Source: Branchiostoma floridae
Taxonomy: Eukaryota; Chordata; Leptocardii; Amphioxiformes; Branchiostomatidae
DNA length: 64,000 nucleotides
Reading direction: 5' to 3'
Assembly: GCF_000003815.2 (NCBI RefSeq)
Contig: NC_049995.1
Location: 13,292,062 to 13,356,061 of the forward strand
Shown here: positions 15,101-25,200 of the stretch, piece after piece
Numbering within the stretch: the first letter of the stretch is position 1
Layout of the letters: every line of letters starts with the position of its first letter
Translations under genes and position numbers: made by a program
The notes under the pieces: generated by a model
What the model was told of the DNA's origin: nothing
The model's input: the letters and a program-made list of their open reading frames with translations, nothing else
Databases searched by the model: none

Positions 15101-15493
15101 CGAACATAGAATGATGTTCGGTTGGAACGGTCCATTGCAATTCTTTCACTTTCTGCAAGGAGGGTACAGCTTCGCAGAAAAGGTCGGATCGTCTTTTTCC
15201 AGGCTGGACATGTCTTTCCGATTCCCCGCCAACCTAAATACATGATAAGCAACCAAGGATATAACCAAGGAAACTACTTGGTGCAACCTTTTACTTGTAC
15301 GTTGAGTGATCACTTAAACTCTCTGGGACAGATGACTTCTGTAGGTGCTTCCCTTCGCAATATTGACTGAAGCGCCCTGTCATGAGCAACAACAAAAAAA
15401 CTTACCTTGGCTCACCAGCCACACATCTGGTCCACCCGGAAATGAAAGAACAATCTGCGCCACCAGAAGACGTAAAATCGTTGTCTTGGCCAT
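90..15493 (-). CDS. Gene B: V-like Ig domain plus multi-pass membrane protein, 3' incomplete
   Basis: Five exons read leftward: 15493-15406 (signal peptide), 9320-9006 (V-like Ig), 2432-2328 (helix 1), 739-581 (Cys-rich loop and helix 2), 188-90 (helix 3). Every junction is phase 1, every exon has GT and AG borders, and the joined frame stays open for 255 codons; the donor at 88-89 shows the gene continues off the left edge. Predicted topology is a secreted-side Ig domain followed by at least three membrane segments. It is not a standard single-pass Ig receptor. An Ig V domain before a multi-pass bundle recalls vertebrate CD47 in layout only; no sequence homology is claimed. It starts head-to-head with gene A. 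Introns are long and filled with transposon debris. Linking the Ig exon to the helix exons is inference; a missed exon or two adjacent genes remain possible. Confidence 0.6.
581..739 (-). CDS. Gene B exon 4: cysteine-rich loop and second transmembrane helix
   Basis: The exon is 159 nt, phase 1 to 1, with acceptor CATTTTCCACAG and donor GTAAGAAAAG. The first third encodes alternating Cys and Thr (12 Cys within 22 residues, including a run of four), and the rest is a helix containing GPLVGVLLAIAVIIMAVV. Twelve cysteines next to a helix on the presumed cytosolic side would suit multiple palmitoylation. Alternatively the internal ATG at 668 could start a separate leader; the in-frame acceptor upstream argues for an internal exon. 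Confidence 0.6.
740..2327. repeat. Gene B intron with two facing copies of a dispersed repeat
   Basis: No exon seen. About 1235-1565 (minus) and 1795-2025 (plus) are diverged copies of one repeat, recognised by the shared stretch CACTCCTGCCCACCAACA and by a second block around TGACCGAGGTG. A third copy lies at about 14860-15140. The copies are 75-85% alike by eye. No coding capacity is apparent. Confidence 0.5.
2328..2432 (-). CDS. Gene B exon 3: first transmembrane helix
   Basis: The exon is 105 nt, phase 1 to 1. The acceptor is pyrimidine-rich (TTTCTTCTTTGGCCATAG) and the donor is GTAAGTAT. The translation begins RPPWWWVVIVFVCQALW and goes on as a strongly hydrophobic segment ending LMAEICK. 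A Pro-Pro-Trp cap before a ~25-residue helix is typical of a membrane entry point. The opposite strand also has splice-like borders here, but this frame is much more protein-like. Confidence 0.65.
4837..5349. repeat. Two tandem copies of a 256-bp unit
   Basis: Copy 1 begins near 4837 and copy 2 near 5093, giving a period of 256 bp. They differ by one base substitution and one extra A in a poly-A run by eye, so the duplication is recent. Each unit has an open stretch reading CPPEPGGSVAGLLVGGVVVG, a hydrophobic glycine-rich segment, preceded by a splice-acceptor-like TTGGTCCGTGTTCAG. No donor or neighbouring exon supports a gene, so this is annotated as a repeat. Confidence 0.7.
5336..5400. repeat. 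End of a dispersed repeat (CCAATCAGAAG...CCCCATT)
   Basis: The block around CCAATCAGAAGGCCCC followed by GGGTATGACACCGTAAC recurs inverted at about 38070-38150 and in part at 24070-24105. Its two translated traces (HMARRRGPIRRPH here, [13 protein letters not shown] there) are echoes of the repeat and not a gene. Confidence 0.5.
5876..6117. repeat. Minisatellite of six units carrying a CTGGATATCCAG palindrome
   Basis: The 12-bp palindrome CTGGATATCCAG occurs at 5896, 5935, 5977, 6019, 6061 and 6100, so the period is 39, 42, 42, 42 and 39 bp. Units end in GTCCTGAGTCTGTTCAAGCC variants. Two more units sit at 6516 and 6555 and a degenerate one near 5458. The array is flanked by a direct repeat (about 5627-5693 and 6139-6205). 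The long open frames across it are a consequence of the repeat length being a multiple of three. Confidence 0.85.
7089..7278. mobile_element. MITE with TTAA-flanked terminal inverted repeats
   Basis: The ends read TTAATGACCCGCC and GGCGGGCCATTAA, with inverted agreement continuing inward through GGTGTAYATGGTGT and ACGCCTG. A second copy with the same ends lies at 24607-24763 in a gene A intron. TTAA target use is typical of piggyBac-type elements; the family assignment is inference. Confidence 0.6.
8335..8795. repeat. Dispersed repeat ending in TTTTCATGGAGGTA
   Basis: The unit includes CTTGGAAGATTTTGACAAAA, a (CA)n tract and a terminal hairpin TACCTCCATTTTTCATGGAGGTA. Related copies occur at 11700-12075 (inverted), 38945-39070, 39770-40050 and 47512-48615. 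The long open frame across it recurs in the 11.7-kb copy but with many changes, so it is repeat sequence and not a conserved gene. Confidence 0.65.
9006..9320 (-). CDS. Gene B exon 2: V-like Ig domain lacking the B-strand cysteine
   Basis: The exon is 315 nt, phase 1 to phase 1, with acceptor TTACTTTCAG and donor GTAATG. The translation shows an Ig V-type fold: a C-strand tryptophan (GIVWRKDG), an L-x-N-V-x-x-S-D-F-G-x-Y-Q-C F-strand signature, and a G-strand ending near HSADLG. The place normally held by the first cysteine reads AEFPWDAD, so the canonical intradomain disulfide cannot form. The same FPW replacement occurs in gene C, and a W is found at the matching place in gene A. Confidence 0.8.
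10698..11320 (+). pseudogene. Non-LTR retrotransposon reverse transcriptase, N-terminal half, decayed
   Basis: An open stretch of about 205 codons reads like the start of a CR1/Jockey-type reverse transcriptase: PNGKACGSDGISNEHLK, then DNYRPIAITSALSK, then FVYLMDASKAFDRVNHW with the first catalytic aspartate region. It ends in a stop directly after NHWSLFS, before the YADD box. The remaining RT pieces are downstream in rearranged form. Endonuclease and 5' end are absent. Confidence 0.75.
11700..12075. repeat. Inverted copy of the CATGGAGGTA repeat
   Basis: Starts with TACCTCCATGAAAAATGGAG, continues through a (TG)n tract and a block containing TTTGGTATTTGGGTAGGTGT, and ends at CAAAATCTTCCAAGGAGC, the reverse complement of the 8.4-kb copy. 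Confidence 0.65.
12352..13376 (+). pseudogene. Duplicated middle part of the LINE reverse transcriptase
   Basis: Two direct copies (about 12352-12768 and 12905-13376) of the RT palm region. The second keeps the block for GVRQGSLLSPYLLNVY, about 62 bp, which is deleted in the first. Both keep ILYADDFCLICLSTKS, the YADD catalytic box, though frames are broken. Between them 12769-12880 repeats the DASKAFDRVNHW block of 11220-11330. Both copies end in a segment beginning TTTCACACTGAAACCGAATT that resembles a MITE end. Confidence 0.7.
13403..13865. mobile_element. TIR element of about 460 bp inserted in the LINE
   Basis: The left end CCCCTTCACACGAGAAGGAA is mirrored at the right end (CTCGTGTGAAGGGGGC at 13851-13866), and inverted agreement extends about 45 bp inward through AATGCCGTC and GGAATG. 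The interior has several AGAATGC blocks and no ORF. It separates the RT palm from the thumb region of the LINE. Confidence 0.6.
13866..14466 (+). pseudogene. LINE reverse transcriptase thumb region and 3' end
   Basis: Immediately right of the TIR element the RT frame resumes as PRVRLYGANLKFVTSFVYLG, with the YLGI thumb motif, then VRARLKSLYSRAN, and then decays. The tail has AATAAAGAATAAAGATAAGG at about 14445, a plausible LINE 3' terminus with short A-rich repeats. Confidence 0.65.
15406..15493 (-). CDS. Gene B exon 1: signal peptide
   Basis: The ATG at 15493 opens a 29-codon leader starting MAKTTILRLLVAQIVLSF, with a basic start and hydrophobic core, ending in a strong donor (CAAG then GTAAGT). 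The exon ends in phase 1, which matches the V-like Ig exon at 9320. It faces the signal-peptide exon of gene A across about 590 bp. Confidence 0.7.
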
Positions 15494-16080
15494 AGTCAAA
15501 GTTTACTGATCTTAATCCCCAAAAATGTCAGTGAACGTAACCCTCACATCAGCACTCTAATCAGTTGCATTTGTTTCCTGCTACAAAATCACTATGAAAA
15601 AACAGTCCGCCCCTAGGTTACAGTTTCAAAGTCACCGTGAGTGCGCCGACACTGTGCCGTCGTGCCACTACATGGACCCATATCCATCCGCCTTAAGTAA
15701 TCGCAGATTAAGCGATTTTGTGTCACCTGATGGATGACTGAACTGAACACTGAAGCGATTTTGTCGTTCAATTGTTCGGATATTAGGCGACTCCACCAAC
15801 ATGTTTGTTCATAACATGATTTTTACTGACTATAAGGAAATTTCTTGTCTTCGTGAACTTAATTTTTACTTCCGTCCAGACTGCTACGCGGACTAATAGA
15901 ACATCATTTCGGTGTGACTAGTCCACCTGGAAGTTAAATGCATGCTAATTGTCAGTACAGAAATGGCAGTAGCTGTGACCGCCAAGGGACCTTCTTGGTT
16001 CCTGAAGTAACCTTTTTCATCTTATTACACAACTCAGTTTAAAAAGAACCAGGTTTGGTGATTGAAAACTTGACCCCAGC
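15494..16080. promoter_or_regulatory. Shared upstream region of divergent genes A and B
   Basis: The 587 bp between the two start codons must hold the 5' UTRs and promoters of both genes if the first exons are right. I see no clear TATA box within 40 bp of a plausible start. A 12-bp direct repeat, AAGCGATTTTGT, occurs twice (about 15712 and 15754). The bidirectional-promoter role is inference from layout. Confidence 0.4.
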
Positions 16081-16910
16081 ATGGATTTTTTGCCTTGGAC
16101 ATCGGGGCAACGACAGAAACGAGTTTTGTGCTCGTTGGCATTCCCAGTTGTTTTGATCCTTCTATTCCCTGGTGGAGGTAAGCAGCAATTTTCAGCCATT
16201 TGAGTCATGTGTTAACGCTTCTTTAACTTTCTAGCATTTTCTTCATCAGCATTTTAATAGTATCTGGCGTGACTTTGAGCGTTACTTGAAAAAAATATTT
16301 AAAAAAATTGCAAATCGTGAATATATTACTAATTTGATGATATTACTGATAATACTTTCAATTTGTCTAATATTATTAGAAACATTTAATTGGTAATGTT
16401 AACGTTAACATTAAGTTACCGCCTACATTAATCATAATTTGGTTAAGATACAAAATCACTTGACATATTAAAAGTGCAACTGATGTGATGAGAGCCAAAA
16501 TCATATACAACATACATTTTCTCAGAGCAATGTAGATTATAGAAAGATCTTTATATGTTTTGCAGTACACTGTTCCGTCACTTCACCTGAGTTCACAGCA
16601 GCCCAGATTGGTCAGGACGTGACAGCTACATGGACCTACTCTCCTCCTGAGGGGAACCCTCCGTTGTTACTCATCAGAGCAGTGAAAGGAGCATCACAAC
16701 AAGTGTTTCAGCATTATGTGCAGACTGGAACAACGTTACTAGAACCAGTTTATGATGGTCGGGTTGAGGTTGTTGTAACAGACTCACAGGTAGACTGTAC
16801 ACTGAAAAACTTTACTGCCACTGATGAGGGATCTTACGAAGCTGAATTTACCTATAGTGGTACTGGAATATGGATTTCTGAAAACAGCTTCACATTTATT
16901 GCTGTCACTG
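16081..16910 (+). CDS. Gene A exons 1-2: signal peptide and V-like Ig domain
   Basis: Exon 1 (16081-16177) encodes a 32-residue leader with basic stretch QRQKR and core LAFPVVLILLFPGGG, ending at GTAAGC in phase 1. Exon 2 (16566-16910) encodes a V-like domain: TATWTYSPPEGN in the B-to-C strands and FTATDEGSYEAEFTYSG in E-to-F. Both canonical cysteines are missing (W and E/A at the corresponding places), although the D-x-G-x-Y signature is kept. The domain boundaries match the first domain of gene C. Confidence 0.8.
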
Positions 16911-19228
16911 GTGAGTAAGCAGTAAGGAATTGTAGGTCTCTTCAGAAGACTAAGATTTTGCAACATTAGTGGGATGAGGAGGTTTTTTTAAGGACACAAG
17001 GCTGTTCTAAATTCTCTTTCAGAATACATTGTGTGAATTATGTAGTGCTATATGAATCGCATTAAAGGTGTTGTGTATCTCTTAGCATATTGGTAATGTT
17101 ATATTCCGGATTCATTCATGTGCTTTATGGAAACCTTGTCAGCCATCAATAAACATCAAATGTTTAAAAAAACTGAGGAAAACATCATGAATTTTAATTC
17201 ATCCAGTTCGTAGGTCTGTTCAAAATTAGTGGAGAAGGGCACACTTTATTTGGGTTTTTCCATTTTACCTTTCAGTCCCACAGGTCTGTCTAAGACTTGC
17301 CCAAATCAGGGATGCGTATTTTAATTGGAGTGCTTTGAGTTAAAGCACCCCAATTAACTCTATTTGAGAAAACACGGTAGATTATTCTGTGCCAAAACAA
17401 CCCGCAAGTTGGGTACCATCAAAACATACTGTATTTCAATAGATTTCACCCTCCTTCAGGTGTTTTGCTGTGATTTCCGGTATTTAGGCTGACCGGACAA
17501 TAGCAGTTACTACTAAAGTAATGTGTTGTTCTTTCCCTAGAAAATCATTATAAATAGGGTGATAAGCCTCTTGGTGCTAACCACTTTATAAAAATAAACG
17601 ATTACCAAGATTTAAAAAAACACCCCCAGACACCATAGGAATAGCATATACTCTGTCACTTGTCACTTTCAGGATAATTTATGTTGCCACTTCCTCCAAT
17701 GTACGTTTTCGTATCATTTAAGGTAGGGTATTTTAGTGAGCATAAACATTCCTCATGATTTAAACCTTTCTTCCCTAACCCATCTATCAATAGTTATAGC
17801 TCCAGTGTGTCATCAGAACAGTCTCCCCTGTTTGATTCCTTTCTTTTATACATATCAATGTTAGTTCAGAATGATCAGTGGCTTCCATCATTTCTTCACA
17901 GTTCCCCCCGACCCCATCCTCACCATCAGCTTCTACACCACCAGCGTGTCGGAAGGACAGTCCGTCCCACTGACCTGCACGTCCACCCAGGGGAAACCTC
18001 CCTCCCAGGTCACGTGGTGGAAGGGTGATGTGGAGCAGCAACAAGCCGTCTACAACAGCACTCCTAATGCTAGTACTTACCAAGGAGACGCCATGAGTGT
18101 GCTGACTCTATCTGTCCAACCTGCCAACAACCAGGAGACGTACCAGTGTAGGGTCAGTCAGCTGGGGAAGGAGCTGGAGCGGCGGGATTTGCAGCTCAAT
18201 GTCAGATGTAAGTACAGTAAAAAACTGACCGAATAACGTTGCTTACTTTGACAGGTAACGTATTGCAACTGAGATTTTTTTATCATAGCTCTAACCCAAC
18301 ATGTACTGTACTGCAGTCATGACCGATCCCCCTGTCCTGACCGGCTACTCTAGCCCCATCTCCAGCGGAGGTTCCCTGAACCTGACTTGTACCTCGGGTA
18401 ACAGCTACCCTCCAGCCAACATCACATGGACCCGGGTGGGAGTGGGGACAGTGGCTGGAACTGACCAACCACAGACAGACGGACAACATGGCGGAAAAAT
18501 CACGTCACAACAGATCAGTCTTACCAACCTGCAGGCTCGGGACAACGGAGCTCAGTTCAGGTGTACAGCTTCAAACAGTTATCTGGGACAGAATTCCAGT
18601 CTGAGCAGCTCCGCTGTCTCGATGGATGTTAGATGTGAGTACAATTAGAAGTATGAACTTGTACATCATGTGGCTATATCATTATATCTAATGGTCGATA
18701 GTTCGAAAACATGCTTTAAGCATTGACTGTCTGCTACCCATAGTGTCTTGATCTTAGTTTTGAAACTTATTTGTCTCTAAAACGCTAATTCCCTTTCTAC
18801 TAGTTTACCTTGAAGGAATCAACATTACTGGCCACACCAATCCCGTGCCAAGCGGAGGTTCCCTGACCCTGACCTGTACCTCGGGTAACAGCAACCCTCC
18901 TGCCACCATCACATGGACCCGGGTGGGAGGGGTGTCACCAACTGGAACTGACCAACCACAGACAGATGGACAATATGGCGGGAAAATCACGTCACAACAG
19001 ATCAGTCTTACCAACCTGCAGGCTCGGGACAACGGAGCTCAGTTCAAGTGTACAGTCAATAACTCTGCTGTCAGCCAGAGTGAGGAGAAGACTGTTACTA
19101 TTGATGTACAATGTAAGTCATTGATCAACATTCTCTGATTCTAAAGCTTTATGATATAAGTATTGCAATAACAGAATTGTTATGTTGCAAAAGTTTTTTA
19201 TATGTTTAAACCTAATTGATCCTACGGG

Positions 19229-19270
<42 letters not shown>

Positions 19271-22200
19271 GTTTGTGTGTGTTTATGTATTTATATATTT
19301 AGATTTTTAGATATATACATGTAGTTGTCGTGTTTCATTTTAGATGCACCGGCCAACATCCAAGTGACCTGCAACCTCATTGGCCTGAGTGACCTGAGGG
19401 AGGGTGACACCCTTGTGTGTACCTGTACAGCTGATAGTAACCCAGCCGCCCAGTACAACTGGACAAAGGACAGCACAACTGGTCCCCTTCCTGCAGGTGC
19501 AGTAGTGAACGAAACAGCAGGGACTGTCACCTTCAGCACCCTAGACAGGGCACACAGCGGGGAGTATAGGTGTGCAGCTAACAACGGTATCAGTCCTGAG
19601 GCAACAAATAGCAGCATCACAGTAGATGTCAACTGTAAGTAGAAGTTTTACCTAAAACAATCTTTAGAGACTTTTTGTGCATTTTCCTAAATGACAATTG
19701 TTGCGAAGCTTGATTTGGCGTTACTATCGTCAATATCGGTTTTCCTGGTGCTTGTCAAATACACAAAATGTGAGAAGATAAAAGTTACATGTAAATCTTT
19801 GTCATGACCAACAGGTCCCTTGTGATTCTGCTTTTTAGTGTCTTTAAAGCTCAAATCTAGTGTCTTGATGTTGGAGTTGATCCCACCTAAATAATTATGT
19901 ACATGTAATGTAATGTACCCACCTCTTGTATACTTAACAGTTAAACACATCACACATTTTTTTGTCAAAACAGGCAATACTTCAACAGCTGCATGTATAA
20001 TGTTAAATGTAGAGCATAGAATATTTGATATTGTTCTGCTGTTCCTCAGACCCCACCAGTATCACCTTCATCACTCCCCCTGTGACTGTTGATGAGTATG
20101 ATGACGTCAACCTGACCTGTACAGCTGACAGCAATCCTGAACCTGAACCAGGCAGCTTCAGCTGGGCCTACATAGACGGTACAACTCTAGCGGGCACTGC
20201 AAGTGAGGATGGGTTCAGCTTTACCACAAACATTGCAGTCATCACTTACCAACAGGCGGGGACGTACACATGTACAGCTGGCAACGGGATTGGTGCTGCC
20301 GCTTCTGCAGGGACTAATGTTACTGTGGAATGTGAGTTTGCCATTTTTCCAAAGTAAATTCCATGCAGTTTATTTGAGATTTAAGCAGTTGATTTGCACA
20401 GAAATAAATTATTCTGAGTCATTTACTTAATTGGTAGTGCCTTATTATCATTCTCATCTCAGATTGCTTGAACAAGATTTCCTCATAAGCTCTTCTAAAT
20501 TTCAGACCCTCCCAAGTTCTACCCTTCCACTGGCCCCTACCCAGCAGCTGTTGGTGCAGACGTCTCCATGGAGTGTTCTGCCTTCGCTGTGCCCAACAAT
20601 ATCATCTTCAGCTGGTCCAAGAATGGAACAACTCTGACAAACTCCAGCCGACTCACCATCCAGTCTTCATGGGAAAAAGTGATCCTCACGATCAGCAATG
20701 TGACGGAAGGGGACTACGGGACGTACAACTGTACAGCAGACAATGCAAAAGGGCCAGCAACAACTACCAGAAATCTGTATAAAATAGGTAATTTTTAATA
20801 TTGCATAATACATAATTTACATGTACGTTAGATTCTACTGTTCACAATTTTTTATTGTTATTTTTTTTTAATTTATCTTATGTTTCGTATTAGATTAGTA
20901 TTTAGTTAAGTGGAGGAGGGCACTTTACAAACCTTTTAGGCTTCTCCCCTCCCTGGCACTTTTATTTACTTGTGGTATACTTGTTATTGTTAATAATATA
21001 TTATATTATATAGTATGATTATATTTGTTATTGTTTTTGCCATGTGCGAAATAGATAAACAACAAATATTTAATCGGATATATTTGAAAGCTTAAAAATA
21101 CTTTAGAGGGTCTTAATATCTTATTGTTATCAATGTTTTATGTATTTCTCCCAGGACCACCGAGCAGTCCCAGTGAATTCAGACTCTTGTCCAAGAATAC
21201 CAAGTTCGTTGTTAATATCACCTGGACAGCAGGTTCTCATGGCGAACTGAACACAACTCACACAGTACAGCTGAAAAAAGCAGGGACAGATCAGTGGGAA
21301 GTTGTGGGTAGCCTTGAACAAACTACAGCCCAGCAGCAGCAGCGTACGTTCAACATTGCACTCGACCTGAAGGCACAGCAGGCTGGGGACTATCAGATCA
21401 GAATAAATGCCAGGAACACACAGGGAGAGGCATGGTCTGAGTCTGTGGATCTGAAACTGGAAGGTACATGGAATACATGGAAAACATTTTGTGTCAACCT
21501 TTTATTTACAAGAGGAAAATATACAATGATCTTATCGAGTACGAGGGCTCTATTTTGTTTCTGCATTTTACATTATCATTGACTATAAAAGATGTCAATT
21601 TGAAAGCATTGTAACATTCGACGCGATCAAACTGCGATATAAAGTCAAGTTGGTTGTTTCTTACAGCAAGCCATCGCCTGTCTGGAAGGATGACAACGAA
21701 TGAAAACTGGGTGGAGGCCTTGAAAGACAGCGAGTCAACTGAATTCCGACTAAAGGCAGCTTTGTGGGAGAGAAATGTGAGTCAAAATGCTGAAACTTAA
21801 GAAAGTTTGTTATGTAGTTTTTGTTTTGCTCCTTCATTATTTGATTCTTTATTTTGTATCATTTTAAAAAGGCCTTTAAGAGTTGTCTCAATATTGAAAT
21901 AATGTTACATGTATCTCTGGTTTTGTTTTTCTTGTTGTCTATAATGGATATTTACATAATGTATACACTATACATATTGAGGATTCTGTCAACGTACAAT
22001 GTTCAAACATGTATTAGAAGCTAGTTAAATGATATATCATGCATGTTATCGGGGGAAGAACATAATAATGATGATGTTCTTTTTCTTTCTTTCAACAGTT
22101 GGACACAGTTTTTAGTTCTTTAATCGGATATGAGGGTGCGACCATAACACAGTTCAGGTAAGCCAGTAATCTTGCATTCACTTCTTTCTAGATTAGATCT

Positions 22201-25200
22201 TAAAACTTTCCTTAAAATATCATTGAATCTATGATGACCTGGGTCCCAATTCCGATTCACAGCCAGGGCAGTGTTGTAGGGGACTTTCAAGCAGTGGTGG
22301 CCGAGTCAGAAACACAGGCAGCTATAGAAGCTTTCGAGACACAAGTCAACGCAGGCAGTGTGGGCGATCTTACTGTGGTCAAGGAGAGCTCACAAATTTC
22401 TGTCACAAGGCCTCCTGGTAAGCTTAATGGTATTTTTCCACTTAACTAAAAGAGAAAGGAAGTAAAAAATATATATCTGATAGTTTTGAGGTTGGTCTTG
22501 TGTATAGAAATATATTCCTGCCATCGGTATGCTCATAATGTGTGCTTGTGTAGCATAATTATGTTTTTGTGACATTCATTCTGATGTTCAACTTTTCTTC
22601 TTTTGCAACCTTCATTATAAATCTTTTTAATTACCTCCTAAGTCATTGACTTTTTGTATTTGAATATTTTGATAATCATTGTAAACTATCATATCAATCA
22701 GTTTGCTTTTTTCATTCACATTTTGGCGTCCTGCATGTTTTTGATCACAGATTGTGGCAAGATTGTTCCAAACACTGATTTTAAAGTAAAAACAAAATGT
22801 CTACAACGGGTCATTGCCTTTGATGCACTTTACGTGTGAACACCTATGATCAAATTGTTATACTAAGTCGCCAAGCATTTTAGCTTGAGATCAATCTCAT
22901 CTTAGGATTATGAAGTAGATTTACTCTAAAGTATTTTTGAGAAACATGATAAGAAATAAAATAGGTCGGTGTCACGTCGGTGTGTTACGCCGAACGGCGG
23001 TTATACCGGCTATATAGATACGGATACAGATACGTTTTGACTCAGACTGCAATTTCCTTATTCTAAGCATTTGGACCCAATAGTCAATTCCATTTATATC
23101 CTTTTCCGTCAATAATAAATGTTGAACAGGAATACCTTTGCCATGGTGTGTTTTGGGAAATTACAAAGTGTGTCTGCGTCGTTGGCAGTATTTTCGTGTA
23201 ACCTGTGTTGAATCCTACACGGTCTGCTGCAAGTTTTAAAAAATGTGTCCTATGCAGGCTGCTACCATTGTCTTAACATTACGGTTTTTGTGTTCACGGA
23301 ATGTCTGCAAGCCAAAGTCTCTGATTACTCCCCTTCCCCCTCAATGGGCATGTTTTTCGGATTTTACTTCCTTGTCTTAATTTGACTCTGCGTTGCCTTG
23401 GGAGGTTGGTAGTATCTTAACACTTGTAATTATCGTCGTTACTTTTAACCCCGCAATACCGATTCGTGTCTTTGCCCTTGGGCCATGCTGAAATGATTTC
23501 CATTCTACTATTGTTCTGTATACAACACATCTATTTTGAAAAACATACAATAAAGATCTTTTGCACTGTCAATGCCACAAAAAATTGTTTGTTGTAACAA
23601 ACACAAGTATGATGTAAATGAGCTGATTTTCAGATTGCTGCTTTAGTATGCAGCTTTTTGTAACATAGTTTTCACCCATGTTTCGTACACCAGATGGAGG
23701 AGTTAACATCACTTCTACCACCATCATCATCATAGCTGCAGTATGTGGAGTTGTGGTTGCAGTTGTCGTTGTTTCTGTGTGCGTGTGCGTTTGTAGGAAG
23801 TCAGCAAATGGTGAGTGTGAAACATGCATTCATTTATTGAATTGTTCCGTCCACATCTCATTTTGTAATTCAAGATTATCAAACACTTTTAGAGGCACAT
23901 CACAAGAAGCACTGTATAAAAAAACGTAAAATTGCACTCACAAGTTTGCTCACTTTTTTGTTGGCATAAGATATTTACTTTGCTTTTCTTTTAGGCAAGA
24001 AAGGCGGAGCGCCTGAAGAAGGCCTAGGGTTGGTTTACTTATCTTTTATTTCTAATCAGCTGGGGAGCCAGAATGCCCCATTTCATGTTGGTTATGACGC
24101 CGTAACACGTGGAAAATCATTAAAATTACCGGTTATATGAATAGTTCAATAACAGATTGTTAATTGATAAGAAGAACGCTGCCTCAAAAGTACTTTCACC
24201 TCTGCCCAGAAAGTGGAATGAGTACACACATTGCAGGGGGTGGGGTGGCTACTTCTGTTTACTTTGGTTGTGCGTTTCTTTGTTCAAAGACAAAGGTTTA
24301 ATGTCTTAGAATACGGATAGATGATACGCGTGACCGTTTGCAGTCCATGTCGTAACAGGTGTTTGGGGGCCAAGTCCACTTACGAGAACCTGTCATATTC
24401 AACTTTCAGTAACATAATCAGTAAAATTTGTTAATATTCAAATACTTGGAACTGAAATACCCTTCATGTTAGAGTTAAAGGTTATATGTTGTTCAAAGTC
24501 AATGTTCAAATTTATTGAATATGTATAACATAGTATTGAATAAAGTATGAATGTGTTAGAAATGAATTTTTCTATGGTATTAATATGAATGAATATGATA
24601 CTAACTTTAATGACTCCACTGGTCCTAGGTGTATATGGTGTCAGAACGCCTGGTCCTTTGCGATAACCTGGTCCTTTGTACACTCTGCGTTTTTATTCGG
24701 TGGTTATAGCAAAGCACCAGGCGTTGACACCATATAAACCTCGGGCGGGTCATCATTCCTTAATTAGCTTAACTGTCAATTGTGTCATACATGTTACGTT
24801 GAAATCTTAATCGAAAATTATTTTAGAAGGTTAGAAATCCAGGTAATAAGAAAAGGTACACTGTCAACCTTGTCCATTCTATAAAGCAGCCGGCATATAA
24901 CTTTGAGATTTTATAATGAAACTCTGCATTTGCCGGTGCTATAGACTCACTTCTGCTGATAGACCAACGTCAATGAATGGCCTCACAAACCACGGGTTGG
25001 ACCAAAGCACGGAAAACATCCCCGGTGGGGAAGGTAAACACAACAGCTTGTTGTTGTATAGTTTTTTTGTTGTTCGTGCATCTAACGTAGGAATCTCAAA
25101 CCCTTGGGTATCGTTCGAGCTTACGTCCCTGTGCCCAACCCACCCTAGCAAATATAGAGGACGATGAAATCGGGGATCCCCTGTACCACAGTGCTGCATT

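Larger units (their letters stand above)
9321..15405. other. Gene B intron 1: transposon-filled
   Basis: A 6-kb intron containing the remains of a LINE (10698-14466) broken by rearrangements, a repeat of the CATGGAGGTA family and a TIR element, plus a copy of the 1.2-kb repeat at about 14860-15140. The stretch 9321-10697 shows AT-rich sequence and a short AGT microsatellite near 9678, nothing else that I recognise. Confidence 0.5.
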
